Program-made: the position numbers and the translations under genes
Notes under the pieces: generated by a model
Told to the model about the DNA's origin: nothing
Database searches by the model: none
The model's input: the letters and a program-made list of their open reading frames with translations, nothing else
Assembly: GCF_000002235.5 (NCBI RefSeq)
Contig: NW_022145544.1
Location: forward strand, 33,501-97,500
DNA length: 64,000 nt
Reading direction: 5' to 3'
Source: Strongylocentrotus purpuratus
Taxonomy: Eukaryota > Echinodermata > Echinoidea > Camarodonta > Strongylocentrotidae
In this document: positions 21,955-34,700 of the stretch, piece by piece
Layout: each line of letters starts with the position of its first letter
How positions within the stretch are numbered: position 1 is the stretch's first letter

Positions 21955-22137
21955 TCTAACATTTTAGAAAATAATAAGACAGGAAATGTATCACTGTGTC
22001 ACTATGTATGGTCTCTGTACAACAACCGTTGATTTAGTAGACCAAAGAGTAAAGGCAAGCTTTCAAGCTAATTGTTATGGTATAAATTGATCATGATTGA
22101 TATCATTTGATGTCTGTATCCTCTACTTACATTGCAG

Positions 22138-22160
22138 AAGTTGGTTGAAACCATAACATA
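22138..22160 (+). promoter_or_regulatory. 5' untranslated part of the first coding exon of PDCL
   Basis: A clear acceptor (ctctacttacattgcag) ends at 22137, 23 bases before the ATG. PDCL therefore probably has an upstream non-coding exon, not located. The start context is acataATGA. Confidence 0.7.
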
Positions 22161-22352
22161 ATGACTACTTTAGATGACAAGCTATTGGGAGAGAAGACAC
22201 AGTACTACTACAGTGACAGTGAAGATGAGCGGGAGGAAGACGATGATGATAAATCCAGCGGAGATGAACAAAACAAGGACTGTGCTGCATCACCTGAAGC
22301 TGAATTCATTCCAGAAGCAGATCTTAGTGCAAGCGGTTATGGAGCAAGTCGG
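22161..22352 (+). CDS. PDCL: PDCL coding exon 1 (residues 1-64)
   Basis: Encodes [12 protein letters not shown], the acidic [13 protein letters not shown] segment and a variable linker ending GYGASR. The donor is gtaggt, phase 0. The acidic linker is expected to be disordered. Confidence 0.95.
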
Positions 22353-25300
22353 GTAGGTGAACTCCTATGCTGCATTAGTGTGGTAGACATTTTGGGCTCC
22401 AAGATTCTTTCATTAATATTCATGACCTTACGTCTAGCGAGCCAAACCTGTGCATGCGCACATGGTAGCTGTTTCGGGTTAGTGATGGGATTATAATAAT
22501 CATGCAAACCCACCTTTCATCAACCCAGGGTTAGCTCAATCGGTTAGAACAGTGTAATAAAACGTTGTAGTTGTGGGTTCAAACCTCAGTATTTATTCAG
22601 ATTTGTTTGTCCTTATAAATAGCCAGTGAGGCAAAGCAAAAAATAATCATTGTCTGTGAGGTAGACACAGCTAGCTACCGGTAGACTCTTCGTGAACTTA
22701 CATGTAGCTGCATGTTCAGGCACTCGCGCGCACGTAAGCTCATGAATAATAATGAACGAATCTTGGAGCCCATATAGTGTTGACCCATTAGTTTGCTTAG
22801 AATACTCTCACGCAAGTTCTTTTAGACTACCTCCGGAGCTCAAACATGGCTATCATGTACATGTACTAGACTATTTGGATTAGTTTGACAGTTTATGAAC
22901 CTTGATACTCGCTTTGGTTACCCAAATCAACTTTTTTATTGCGATCTTTTGTAGATTGTACAAAGTTCATGCTAATTAAAGATAAACTTGAGTTCTGGTA
23001 AAAAAGAAAATGAATTCTCACAGAATCTAACGAAACTTACACTTAATGTTCAAGATTACAAATAAATGTCATGTGCCAAACAATTTTGGAAAAAAATGTA
23101 TACTAGCTGAGTAATGAGCATAGAAAGATAAGGAAATCAGGGTAGTACTAGCCCCGACACCATGTGTGTTGTCCCATATACATCTTTCTGTGTAAGTGAT
23201 TGTTACTTTACCAAGACTCTGCCAAATTTATGATGATTTTGATGACTCCAGAACCTTGCATTACACACCATTACTTACATGCTATATGATCAACTTTTCT
23301 GATCCATTTCCACACCTTTTCTTTCACAATGCAATCGCATTACCAGAACTCAAGTTTATCTTTAATGATAATATCTAATAATTTCTTGGTAAACTGTCAT
23401 GTGCCAGGCAGAAAGGCTAGAATGGATTTTATGTGTTTCTTGGCTTATTTCCCTTTTTTTAAAATTTCAGACTGGACCAAAAGGTGTATTAGCAGACTGG
23501 AGAAGATTCAAACAGCTTGAGACAGAGAAGAGAGGAGACCAGGATAGAGAAAAGAGACTCCTGGCTGAAAAACTGTCTATGACATGTCGATCCTATGTAA
23601 GTAGTATCTTCCAAATGTGTTTTCTTCATCACTCTGCAATTTGCTCTGCTCTGAAAATGATTTCCATTTGGCTAGAGATCCTGGCTGAAAATGAAAAAGC
23701 TCAAGAGGATTGAAGATAGGGGAGGGGAGGGGGTGAAAGATGAAAGAGGGAAACAGCTACATCCCGATCGCCTGGGAAGTGAATGTTTGTCCCATCACCT
23801 TCACCAACGGTAATTATTTGCTTAATATTGAAGCCCTAAAATATTGCGCTTCAAAATAATCATACAGTGCTTCAAAAAAGTAAAAATCTTTGATTGACCA
23901 GTTTTACCATACCTACTTGTTTTCCCCAATAGACTGTAGTGTTATAAAAAATGTTGGAAAACGATTTTTGAAATTTTGATAGATTCATACAGCCTCAGCT
24001 CTAGTGTGGATAGGTCGTATAATGAACTCATTTGCATCCACTCTGTATATTTACCCTCCATGCTTTTATTGTCCTTTGTAGCTTGATGATGAGAAAGCCA
24101 AGGAGGATGAAGAGCTTGATCAGCTTCAACTAGAATCCATGTTGGAAGATGAGTTCATGAGGAGATACAGGGAAGAAAGGATGAATCAGATGATATTGAA
24201 TATACAGAAAAATAGGTAAAGGTTCAATCAGTAAAGCCCTGTTTAGGTAGAAGTTAAAAAACATTTTCAAGTTCCATGTCACAACTCTGTGTATAATGAG
24301 ACAGAGATTATCAAACAAAACAACTTAAAAAAGTTATCTCCCCCCCAAAAAAAAGAAAAAAAGAAGAAGATAATAATACCTCATACTTATAACGACTAAA
24401 AATCTTGTCATTTCTTGGTTGGTGTTGAGTTGGTCTAATAATGTGCCAAACTAAACCGTAAATTCTTTAAAAAAATAATGACAGCAAAAAACAAACAAAA
24501 GAACAATGAAACAAATCTATCACCAACTTGGCAAAACAGATGACAAAATATCCTGTCAAACTTCACTATCAATATTTCTTTAAGTTTCAATGTTATATCA
24601 TCACATGATGATAGGTACGCAAATGACTTTTAGATGTAATATAGGTACTGGTATGTGTATATAGTATATATATAGACAAAAAGAAGAGCAATACGAACCT
24701 CATTGAAAATCTAAGCCAAGCAGAATTATGATTATAGCATACTTGTAGTTTCTTGTGCTTGTGTAATTTTGATGATCTTACAACCTATCATTGTGTCCCT
24801 TGGCCATGTATTTCCAAAGTAAACTTTCAGCGATCTGTTGATTTATCTTTGCAGCCCAAGATTTGGCAAACTGTTGCGTCTCAATAAAAATAACTTTGTT
24901 GATGCAATAGACAGTGAACGCAAGGAAGTGACTGTTATCATCCACATAGAAGATCAAGTAAGTGAAGATAAAATGTTAGAAATGGTGTAGAGAGTTTTTC
25001 TGATTCAGGATTATTTGTGCAGACTACCTCATGTTGAAAGTAATTGCGTGTTCTGGTAATAACACAAAAGATTTTCACAGAATCAAACAAAATTTCCACT
25101 GAATGTGTTCAGTACAACAGGTAAATTTTGTCTGCTTCATGATTTGTATGCATTCAGCCACCAAAGGTAGTGCTGGTGGTATAATTTATTTTATAGACAT
25201 GGAATGATTGCAATTGCTAAGCAACGAGCAAAGAGAGGTAAACAAGTTGAGAATGTGGTCGTGACTGTATGTATAGCAGTAGCTGTAATATGTGCAAATA

Positions 25301-28246
25301 TATAGTGAGAGAGAGAGATAGAGACAGAGGGGGGGGGGGGGGATCTATGCACTGTATGTAGCTTGGCATTGTTATATGTGAGTGTATGATTATATTTCTA
25401 GAATTATATGTAAAAGCTTAAACTCATCTAAATGTATTAAAATCAATTACGTTCATTTACAGTCAAGATTTGATATGTCACATTTAAAGATGGCCCATTG
25501 TAATACTTGACTCTTGGCCAATTTTGACAGGAGAACCTCATTATCCACTGAAACAACTCAAAATGTTTCTAGCTGTCTTGTTGAACAAACAAATTCCTAC
25601 CTTCAGCAAAAAAATCTAAAAATTTAAATGAATACAAGGTAAAGTGATGATAATAAAAGTTATCAAAATAAAACTATCAAGCAAATATGCACGTAGTTCA
25701 TACTGTGAAAATCAAATTCTGCTTTGCTGCCATCTGTTGGTCATCTTAGTTCAAGGTTTAATAACATGTGACTCTATCCGTGCTATGTGTGAAGGGACTT
25801 CAGAAATGCAAATACCAAGGTCAAATTCTTGCTGACAAGAGTTTCTATATTGAAGATTAATTTGATTAATGTGTCAGTGCGTGTAGTTTCAAGTGCAACA
25901 ATTGCTTTGTCCACTTATGATAATTTCTCCTGGGATACTGCAAAGCCATTTGTGAACTAGAAGCAAACAATATCTAGTCAGGAAATCTGATGTACATCTA
26001 GACAATTTTGTAATGCTGTATTTTCAGAGGGGCTTGGCAGAGGCTAAGAGGGAGGGGGGGGGGGGGGCTTTCCCCCTCCTTCTGCTTCCATTTACTTTTG
26101 TTTTTAAAATGCGATTTAAATTCGGCGTAAATATTTATAAATGAATGATACACGCCAATACAAATAAAACAACAACAATGGGGGCAGTTATTCTTATCAC
26201 AGCTTACATTTCACAATGTTGGTCTGTGCTAAGAGGCAAATGATGATTTCATTTTTTAGGTAAATTTAGAGATATAAAAGAGCACATTTTGTCAGAAACT
26301 TTGATCTTTTATATCATTCTTTGGTAAACAAGATTCAATAATGTGATTTGATTTCTCAATTCCAATCTAAAGTAGCCTGTTTAATAGTAGGAGAAGAACC
26401 ATGAGCATTTATATCCTATGTAAAAGAATGGTCAAGGATGGCTCATGTGATGTGAAATATTTCCACCGTATCATGTATGAAAAATTGATATGTGTGACCT
26501 AAAACGGTGTGTCCTGGATATATGCCCTGTTAACTTCATGCACCAGTGCAAACATATGCGCACTGCTATGTGTATGGGCCTACAATGTGCTAAAGTCACT
26601 GAGAAATGAGAATATCATTGAAGTTAGCCCCAAATTTTTGAAATTTTCTTCTATATCTTGCCATTATTTGTTTAGACAAAAGTGGTTATTTGTTGATATT
26701 TTCAGCTTTATAAATAGTTTACCCCGTTATTGCATGTGAGCAAAGTCTATACACAGCAAAACAGGAAAGAAGTAGACACAATTTTTGTTAAGATGTTTTA
26801 AATAAATTTTTAATATGAATCTACGTTTCATATTATATCGAAATAAACATGAATAAATCCTTTTTAAGATCATATGCAATTGACCAGTTCATGATTAGCA
26901 CATGTCCCAAATGACCTTGAATATCCACAGATCTTCAAAACATGAAGAGGCCCCACTTTGTACATTTTGAAATAATCACTCCTACAGCGATAGAGGTGCT
27001 ACATAAATAGCCTTTGTTTCCCCTTTCAAAGAATACTTCTGCCTGTGTATCATGGAGTCCACTGCTCGTACATAAATTAATAATGATTACATAACTTCAT
27101 GAGCATGTTATCCAGTATTTTTTCTCTGTGTATTTTACAATTTGGTCTGCAATGACCTTTATCTGCTCATGCTCAGACTGCAACTATGAACTGGCTTATT
27201 GGCGTACCATTTAATGCATAAGTGAGCATAGCCATTTAATAATAAATGCTTCTCTGAAAGAAAACTGCTGAAATGGGGCATCTGGCCATTCAAATGTTGA
27301 TGAGCTTTGTACATGTAGGTATCCTTTGGCTCATCCATGAACTTCAGTGGAAAAGAGAGGCATCTTGACAGTGCTTGTCATAACCTAACTTGAGACTACA
27401 GTGTTTGTTTTCATTGTTGAACAAGAATGTCTCACAGATGCATTAACATTTCATTAACGTTTGAATGGCTACTTGCTCTTTTTTAGCAATTTTCGTAATC
27501 AGACATTCTAACGGTTAACAAGTTACATGTATGCCCAATTTGCCCATCCAAGCATGGAAGTTCAAAATTTGATCTTAATCAATGTTGGTAGAATACTGAT
27601 TTTTGTTTGACTTTATATTTTATTGATGTTGTATATAAAAAATTTCAACAATAAAGAGAGACTACTTTTTTTTGTTGTTACTGAGTCTAGATCTATTTTA
27701 TATATTTTGGGATCTTGTTCCCTTAGCAGATATTGTATTATTTTTAATGTTACCATTTCTTTATTCTAAAATAAAAAGGTATTAAATTTCTTTTTTTAAT
27801 ATTTTTATATGAGTAATTATTTTGAATGAGTTTTACTTTATAATATCATTCTAAACTGGACATTTATAGCATTTGTAACTAACAATTTGTATATTTTGTA
27901 TAAAGCAATGTACAATACAATCTAGTTTCTTAATTTAAATGTCTCTTTTATAAACAATTTTTGCCTTTGTGTAGAACTTTAGATGTTAGTTAGTTAGGTA
28001 GTCAACAAAACAAAAAAATTTAAATTCTGAGTTTGAGTGGCTTTTCATAAAAGATTAATTCCCTACATTTTGATGTGTATAGTGTTTTCTCTCCCATTCT
28101 CTCTTCTACCTCTTTCTCTTTATATCTCTTTCTGTTTTTTGTTCTCTCTCTCAGTCATACATGTATCTCTTGTTTCTCCCTTTCTACCACTCACACTCAC
28201 ACTATCTTTTCCCTTTCCATCTCTTGTAAGATAATTCCTCCTTCCC

Positions 28247-28295
<49 letters not shown>

Positions 28296-28455
28296 ATTTT
28301 TGTCTCTCTTTTTCTCGCTATCTCTTTCTCTGTCTCTCTCTCTGTCTTTCTGTCTCTTTTTCTCTTTCTCTCTCTTTCTCTCTTCTCTCTTTCTCTCTTT
28401 CTCTCTCTTCTCTCTTTCTCTCTTTCTCTCTTTCTTCTCTCTCTCTCTTCTCTCT

Positions 28456-28497
<42 letters not shown>

Positions 28498-31400
28498 TCT
28501 CTCTCTCCTCTCTCTCTCCCTCTCTACCCCCTCTCTACCCCCTCTCTACCCCCTCTCTACCATTTATGCTCTCTGTGACCCTCTCCAACCCGTCATTACC
28601 GCTGATCTATGCCATAGATGAAAAGCTTGTATGTTGACGTACATAATTAATCAAGTCAGCTTTTAATGCAATACAATGGGAAGATAACACAAACAATAAA
28701 CAGGAGCCCTGTGAGGAGCATGTCGATTTCATCAATCAAATCAATCAATCTGATCAGCAGAGTTACCCTTGACATTTCAAGGCAGCCGTGTAAGCAGTGA
28801 TAAAAATATAGCAAACATCATGTTATGAGCAAATCCAATTAACATGTTTTCTGGTTTTATCATTGTTGGTATATATTTTGCTTGATACCAGACGGTTACA
28901 TGAATCCACTATGGCTATAGATTAACATGTAGGAGGAAAGATCATTACCCACAAACTTCACAAACAAGGAGTAAGATATTATAAGACAAGTTTTAATAGT
29001 GGCTCCCCTTCTTCTTAAGATATTGTAATGTTGATGCAAAAAGAGATTTCTATGATACATGTATTTTACATTTTGCAATCAATGAATGTTGCAATGAAAG
29101 GCGAACTATTCTTGGTAAAACAATGTTTTTTTAAAATCAACATTGTTCTTTTTAACCTGTGCACAGCAGTGTATTACAGACTGCAAATCATTGTATGTGT
29201 GCACTTCATAATCCTTGCTTTTTTAATAGTAATGATTTGTAATTGTAATGTCTAAAAATTGATATCAAATTAATTTGATAAGATTTAATTCAAATTAATT
29301 TTTGTAATCACCAATCCTAAAATTCCTGACACACTGTGCAAGATGTGTGGAGGTTATTGTAGCAAGAGAAATATATGCTAGTGTGTACCCATAATGAACT
29401 TGAGGGGAGACTGCTTATGATTAGATTATGCACATTTGAACTTACATTTCAGGCAATTATTGCTTCTTAACCAAAGTCTGTCATTATCACGAAATACCAA
29501 CACGAAAACCACCCTGCACCTGCGCCCCTGTGATCCGACCATTGCACCGCTGACAGTTGCTTTGGGCTTTATTCCATGAAATATATACATGTAGGCTTGG
29601 GGTTGCAATTGGGTATTAGATTAGGTATAAGGTTAAGGTTAAGGTTAGGTACAGAGTTCAGTTTATGGAATCAATCCAGAACAATTATCTCAGAAGCATA
29701 CACCTGTACGTCATACAGCCCCTGCGACTATACACGGCACTACCACATACAGGAATTAATGAGTTTCGTCGCATTCTACCTCAGCCTGCCTGGTTTGATG
29801 TCAGAAATCTAATTTTAGGGACTCTTTTTAATTCCTCTCGGCCTCCGTGAATATTGGAACCTGAGGTTTCCATGGTAACCCGGTGGAGGCTATTGGAGGT
29901 TGATTGCTTCTAATGAATGAGTGCTTGATCAGGACACAATAGATGCCCTTTGATGGAGGGAGACGCGGAGAGGACGGGGAGATGAAAGATAATGAAAAAA
30001 TGAAAGGGGTGAAGTCAAGTGTAGACCTTCTCATTAGGATATCAAACCATAATATTCCTGCCTTCCTCTTTTTATGATGTGAGACTCATGATGGTGTCAT
30101 AACGATATGATTTGAAAATTGCACATACCATATTTTGTGAACTACAAGTAAGGAGGGAGGTGTAAAGCTGCTTACATTTTCTGTTCAATGTTGAATGTTA
30201 TGAAATCACTAAAAAATGTTTGTACAATACTAATTCAATTATTGGCCTAAAGTGTTACAGACATATTAGGACTTTTACAACAGTCAATTATTTGAGGATT
30301 AAAGTTATTGAAAATATTCAATCAAGGTATTTTTTTATGATTTTGAACTTTTATTAATGCTCATCTTTTATGTTATGAGTGCAAACAGTGTGGATTTGAT
30401 TTTATGAAAAATATGAATTGATGAACTTTAAGTATTGGTAATGAACAAAGTGTTTTTTAAGAGCAATTTTGAATCGGTGATCTGCTAACAGAACCTGTAT
30501 TTTCTGATGTTTTTTCTCAGACCAGCAAATGAAGTCTGATATGTGTAGTGTTAAAACAATTTTACTTTAAGTTAATGTAACACTGTACATCTGCAAGTGT
30601 TAATAGAGGGAGGGAGGGAAAGTAAGAGAGAGAGAGGAAAAGAGAGAGAGAGAGAGAGAGAAAGAGAAAGAGGGGAGATGAAATAACCTTACTCCATGGT
30701 GAAGTAGAAGAAGTTTCAAGGTGATAGTGTAATGCAGTTAATGTAATTACTGTAATCTACATGTCATGTAAGTTGTAAGGTTTTTAATCAATCCATACAA
30801 GATAATTTTTCTTTGAACTACATGTATGGGTAAATGTCCAATTTAATTTTCTGCTTCATGCATTTGTGAATACTTGTGTCATGTAGTTATTTAATTGATT
30901 CTGTTATATTTATGTTATGTATATATGCAGTGTAATGTTCTACGCATAATGTTGTTTTCACTACTTTTTTTGCATGCTCTCCTCTCCCCCCCCCCCCCCT
31001 GAATAACCTCTTTTCTTTACAAATGTTGACATCTCCATGTACCTGTTTACTCAGATGTCGTCTTAATCTTGATAGCTGTTTCCTAGGGTCCCTGTTGCCC
31101 TGTTTCCACATCATTTTGTCTTCTCTTGGATGAAATGTAAATCAACTGATGCCTCAGTATAAATCACTATTTGAACATGCTAATGAAATCACCAGCCAGT
31201 AACTCTGTCACTTATGAGATGATTTTTTTTTGTTTTCTTTTCACTTCCCAGTCGCTTCAAGCCTGTGAGTCTATGAATGGATGCCTTCATTGCTTGGCTC
31301 AAGAATATCCCTTCGTCAAGTTCTGCGCAGCTAATGCAGCAGATATTCAGACCAGCCAGTTATTTGTAAGTCGAATTGATCTCACTGCTGTCAACTTTTT

Positions 31401-31586
31401 GTTTTGTTTTTGATATTTTAAATATTTTTAAAAATTAGATATCTACACTATCTTTATCATATTTGTATGCAAAACTGTGCATTTTGGTAATTGGTATTTA
31501 CAGATATGAACGATGTCTCTTTTTTAAATTTTGCTTGCTATACAATAAACCTCCATGGATAGAGAGCAGAAGGGTGTATACAGACG

Positions 31587-31626
<40 letters not shown>

Positions 31627-31654
31627 GAGAGAGAGAGAGGGGGAGACAGAGACT

Positions 31655-31696
<42 letters not shown>

Positions 31697-31738
31697 CAGA
31701 TAGAGAGAGAGGGGGAGACAGAGACAGAGACTGAGAGA

Positions 31739-31769
<31 letters not shown>

Positions 31770-34700
31770 GGAGACAAATGGAGAGACCGATAGACAGTGA
31801 GACAGGCTGACAGAAAGACAGATAGAGACAGACAGATACAGATTATTAATACCTGGGGAAATGTAAAAGGGAAGCTTAATACATTTTTTTAATATTGATT
31901 AATATGTGCTCATAGTAATACAATTGTGCAAGCACTTAGCTGAGTTGGGTTTCATACTTTACAACATCTTTTGAGGTCAAAGAAAAACAAAACACTGTAC
32001 ATCAACATGTCAAAGTAAAACAAGAGATTCACACAAATTTAATGTACAAGCTTTCAATTCTTTACTCTATTTGATTTGTCAAGGATAACACTTTTGTGCT
32101 GAAGTTTGAAGTAGGACACAAAATGTTAATGGAATAACCACCACATGATTCTGCATTCAAACAGTTCAAACAGAAATGCTTTTACAAATTCTCGACAGAA
32201 GATGCAAACTTGAGAGTAGTATTGATAATGTTGTCTCTGCGCTGCTGGGCACATTGTGCATTCCGTGTGCGCTTGCATTGCAATTGATCACGCGTCACCT
32301 AAAGTGCTTGCTTTCAATGTAACTTAGCACAACATTCCAAGTGTTGGGAGTAAATGTTTCAAGAGTGATGGAAGAGCAGAAGAAGTCAATGACATGAGAT
32401 CGTTCACCTAGAGAGGGAAGGGGCACAGAAGTGATAATATACAAAGGCAGTGACTCGAAGGTGGCACACTTAGTATTTTGGGATGCATGGGTTAGGGTTG
32501 AGAGGGTGGGGATAAGAAGGAGGAGTAAGATTGGATATGTGGAAGAGATAAAAGGATAGATTTCATAAGACATGTGATGAAAGAAGACAGTGAGGAATAA
32601 CAGTGATTGCAGAGCATGACTTCCATTCAAAGGAGATACCCTTCTCCTCCTGCTTCTTCTTCTTTTCCTTCTTCTTTTCCTTCTTCTTCTTCTTCATCAT
32701 TTTCTTCTTCCTCTCCATCTTCCTTTTTCTTCTTTTTCTTCTTTTTCTTTTTTCTTTTTTCTTTTTCTTCTTCTTTTTTCTTCTCTTACTTCTCCCTTCC
32801 TCCTCCTCCTTCATCTCCTCCTACAGTACACGCCGAAAATCTCCGCAACACGATTTACACGATTCAAAATTTACACGATTCGACTGCTCGCGGGAATCGT
32901 GTAACCATTTATTTTTACACGATTCGTTTTTTGCCAATGAAGCGAAATTTGAATCGTGTAAACGTGTAATCGTGTAAAATTACACGATTCCTCAATTCAG
33001 GTCGAATCGTGTAATCGTGTAATCTTCCCGCCGAAAATCTCCGCAACACGATTACACGATTCAAAATTTACACGATTCGATTGCTCGCTGGAATTGTGTT
33101 ACAATTTATTTTCAGTGGTGATGGTGAGCAGGTTAAGGATGTCTAGTTTAGTAAAAGCAAGAAGTTACTTCTTGGTTGAACGAGGACAAGTGGACGATAC
33201 GAGCGGATAGCGAACATTACGCTTTCTTTCTCTTGTATATATTTTTAATTGCAGTGTCTTGTCTCTAGTTTTATTATAGACTGTTTGAAAGTTAAAAAAA
33301 TCAGTCCACTTCCCGAAAAGCACTCTCGGATTTAATCCTCGATGAGAAAAAAAGAAAAAAGCGATGAACGACGAAGGAAGGGGGGAATTCTGTTATTCCT
33401 AAGTTGTAAATAAGTAAAAATGATTACAAAATGTAAAGGAGGGCTAACATAATTAAGTATGTTGTGATACTCTTACATTACAAGGCTGTACCAATTAGAA
33501 TTATGTTCACCAGCTCATTCGTTACTATGAATATCGTTATACTTTTTTTTTATTCAATCATTATCCATTTTACAAACCTGGTTTGTAAAAACGCGTCAAA
33601 ACGCGTCATATGACGCACAAAAACCAAGGTTTGACGACATACCTCCTTTGTGAATTCGGGCCTTAGACTTTGATCACTTATTGCTTTTTTAGCGTTCCTC
33701 ATTTTCGTAAATTACCTTTTACAACATTGCATTATTCAGCTATATGTATAAAGAGCTACGGTCAAGGCTTAAGGGCACACTTCCTGTCACATACAAAAGA
33801 AGCTTACTCTGAATGTGGCCTGCCATTGACCCTCGCCGGGGACAAAGGCCGTTGCCCTAGCTACAGGCAGAGATCCTTACATAATACCTATTGTTCAGGG
33901 GGTTCCCCTTGAACATAGGATCCCCCTGAACAATAGGTATTACATGTACGTAAGTATGTAAGCCACTGGCTACAGAGTGTAGGGAACAGTTGCAAGCCGA
34001 GAATGAATAGAATAAGTGAATGGCCAACTGTCTTTGAGTTACGTTAAGCTAGCGGCACAGTTTTCAAGTTCCCCCAAAGTGCCCCCTTTGAGTGTAGGAA
34101 AAGTACCTATTTTACTTTGAAAAGTGTCCCTATTAATTTGTAAAAGTGCCCCTTCCCCTTTCAACTCTGATAAGTGCTCCTTTTCTTTTGACACACGCCC
34201 CTTTTCCTTCGACGAGTTCCTATTTTCCTTTGCAATAAGTGTCCATTTTCCATTCTCATTAGTGTCCTTTTAATCTCTAGTAAGTATCCCCCTTTAAGTA
34301 CGAGAAGTGCCCCTCTTCACTTTTGATAAATGCCCCCATCAACTCCGATAAATGCCCCTATTAAAATCTGATCGGTGCCCCTTTTCTTTCAACTAAAGCT
34401 TTTTTATCGCTCTTTCTCTCTCTCTCTCACTCTCTCCCTTTCTTTCAATATCTTTCCGTTCCCCCATATCTTTCTCGCCTCTCTTTCCCTCATTATGTTC
34501 CCCTCTTACCTTATTAATTTGTCTCTTTTCCTCTCCGTTTCATAGCCTTCTCATTTCTGTTAATTTTACTATGTTTCGCCCTTTTTTTTTTATCACTCTA
34601 TTTCACTCTTTCTTTTCTTCCGGTCAACTTTTTAGTTTTCCCATTTTTCTCTCTTGCATAATTTTTTCTGTTTATCTTTATCGTGCCTCCCAACCCTCAT

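Larger units (their letters stand above)
22353..24854 (+). other. PDCL introns 1 to 3
   Basis: Apart from exons 2 and 3, the stretch is unique AT-rich DNA. Intron 1 holds a tRNA-like sequence at about 22526-22597. No additional exon is needed by the phases. Confidence 0.6.

Noticed and set aside
28075..28578. Long serine/leucine-rich open frame
   Set aside because: It is produced by a CT microsatellite. The residue pattern simply follows the dinucleotide repeat.
31463..31810. Glutamate/arginine-rich open frame after PDCL exon 5
   Set aside because: It is a GA microsatellite inside an intron. The real exon ends at 31365 with a clear donor.
32563..32977. Lysine-rich and phenylalanine-rich frames
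   Set aside because: They are opposite strands of the same pyrimidine microsatellite.
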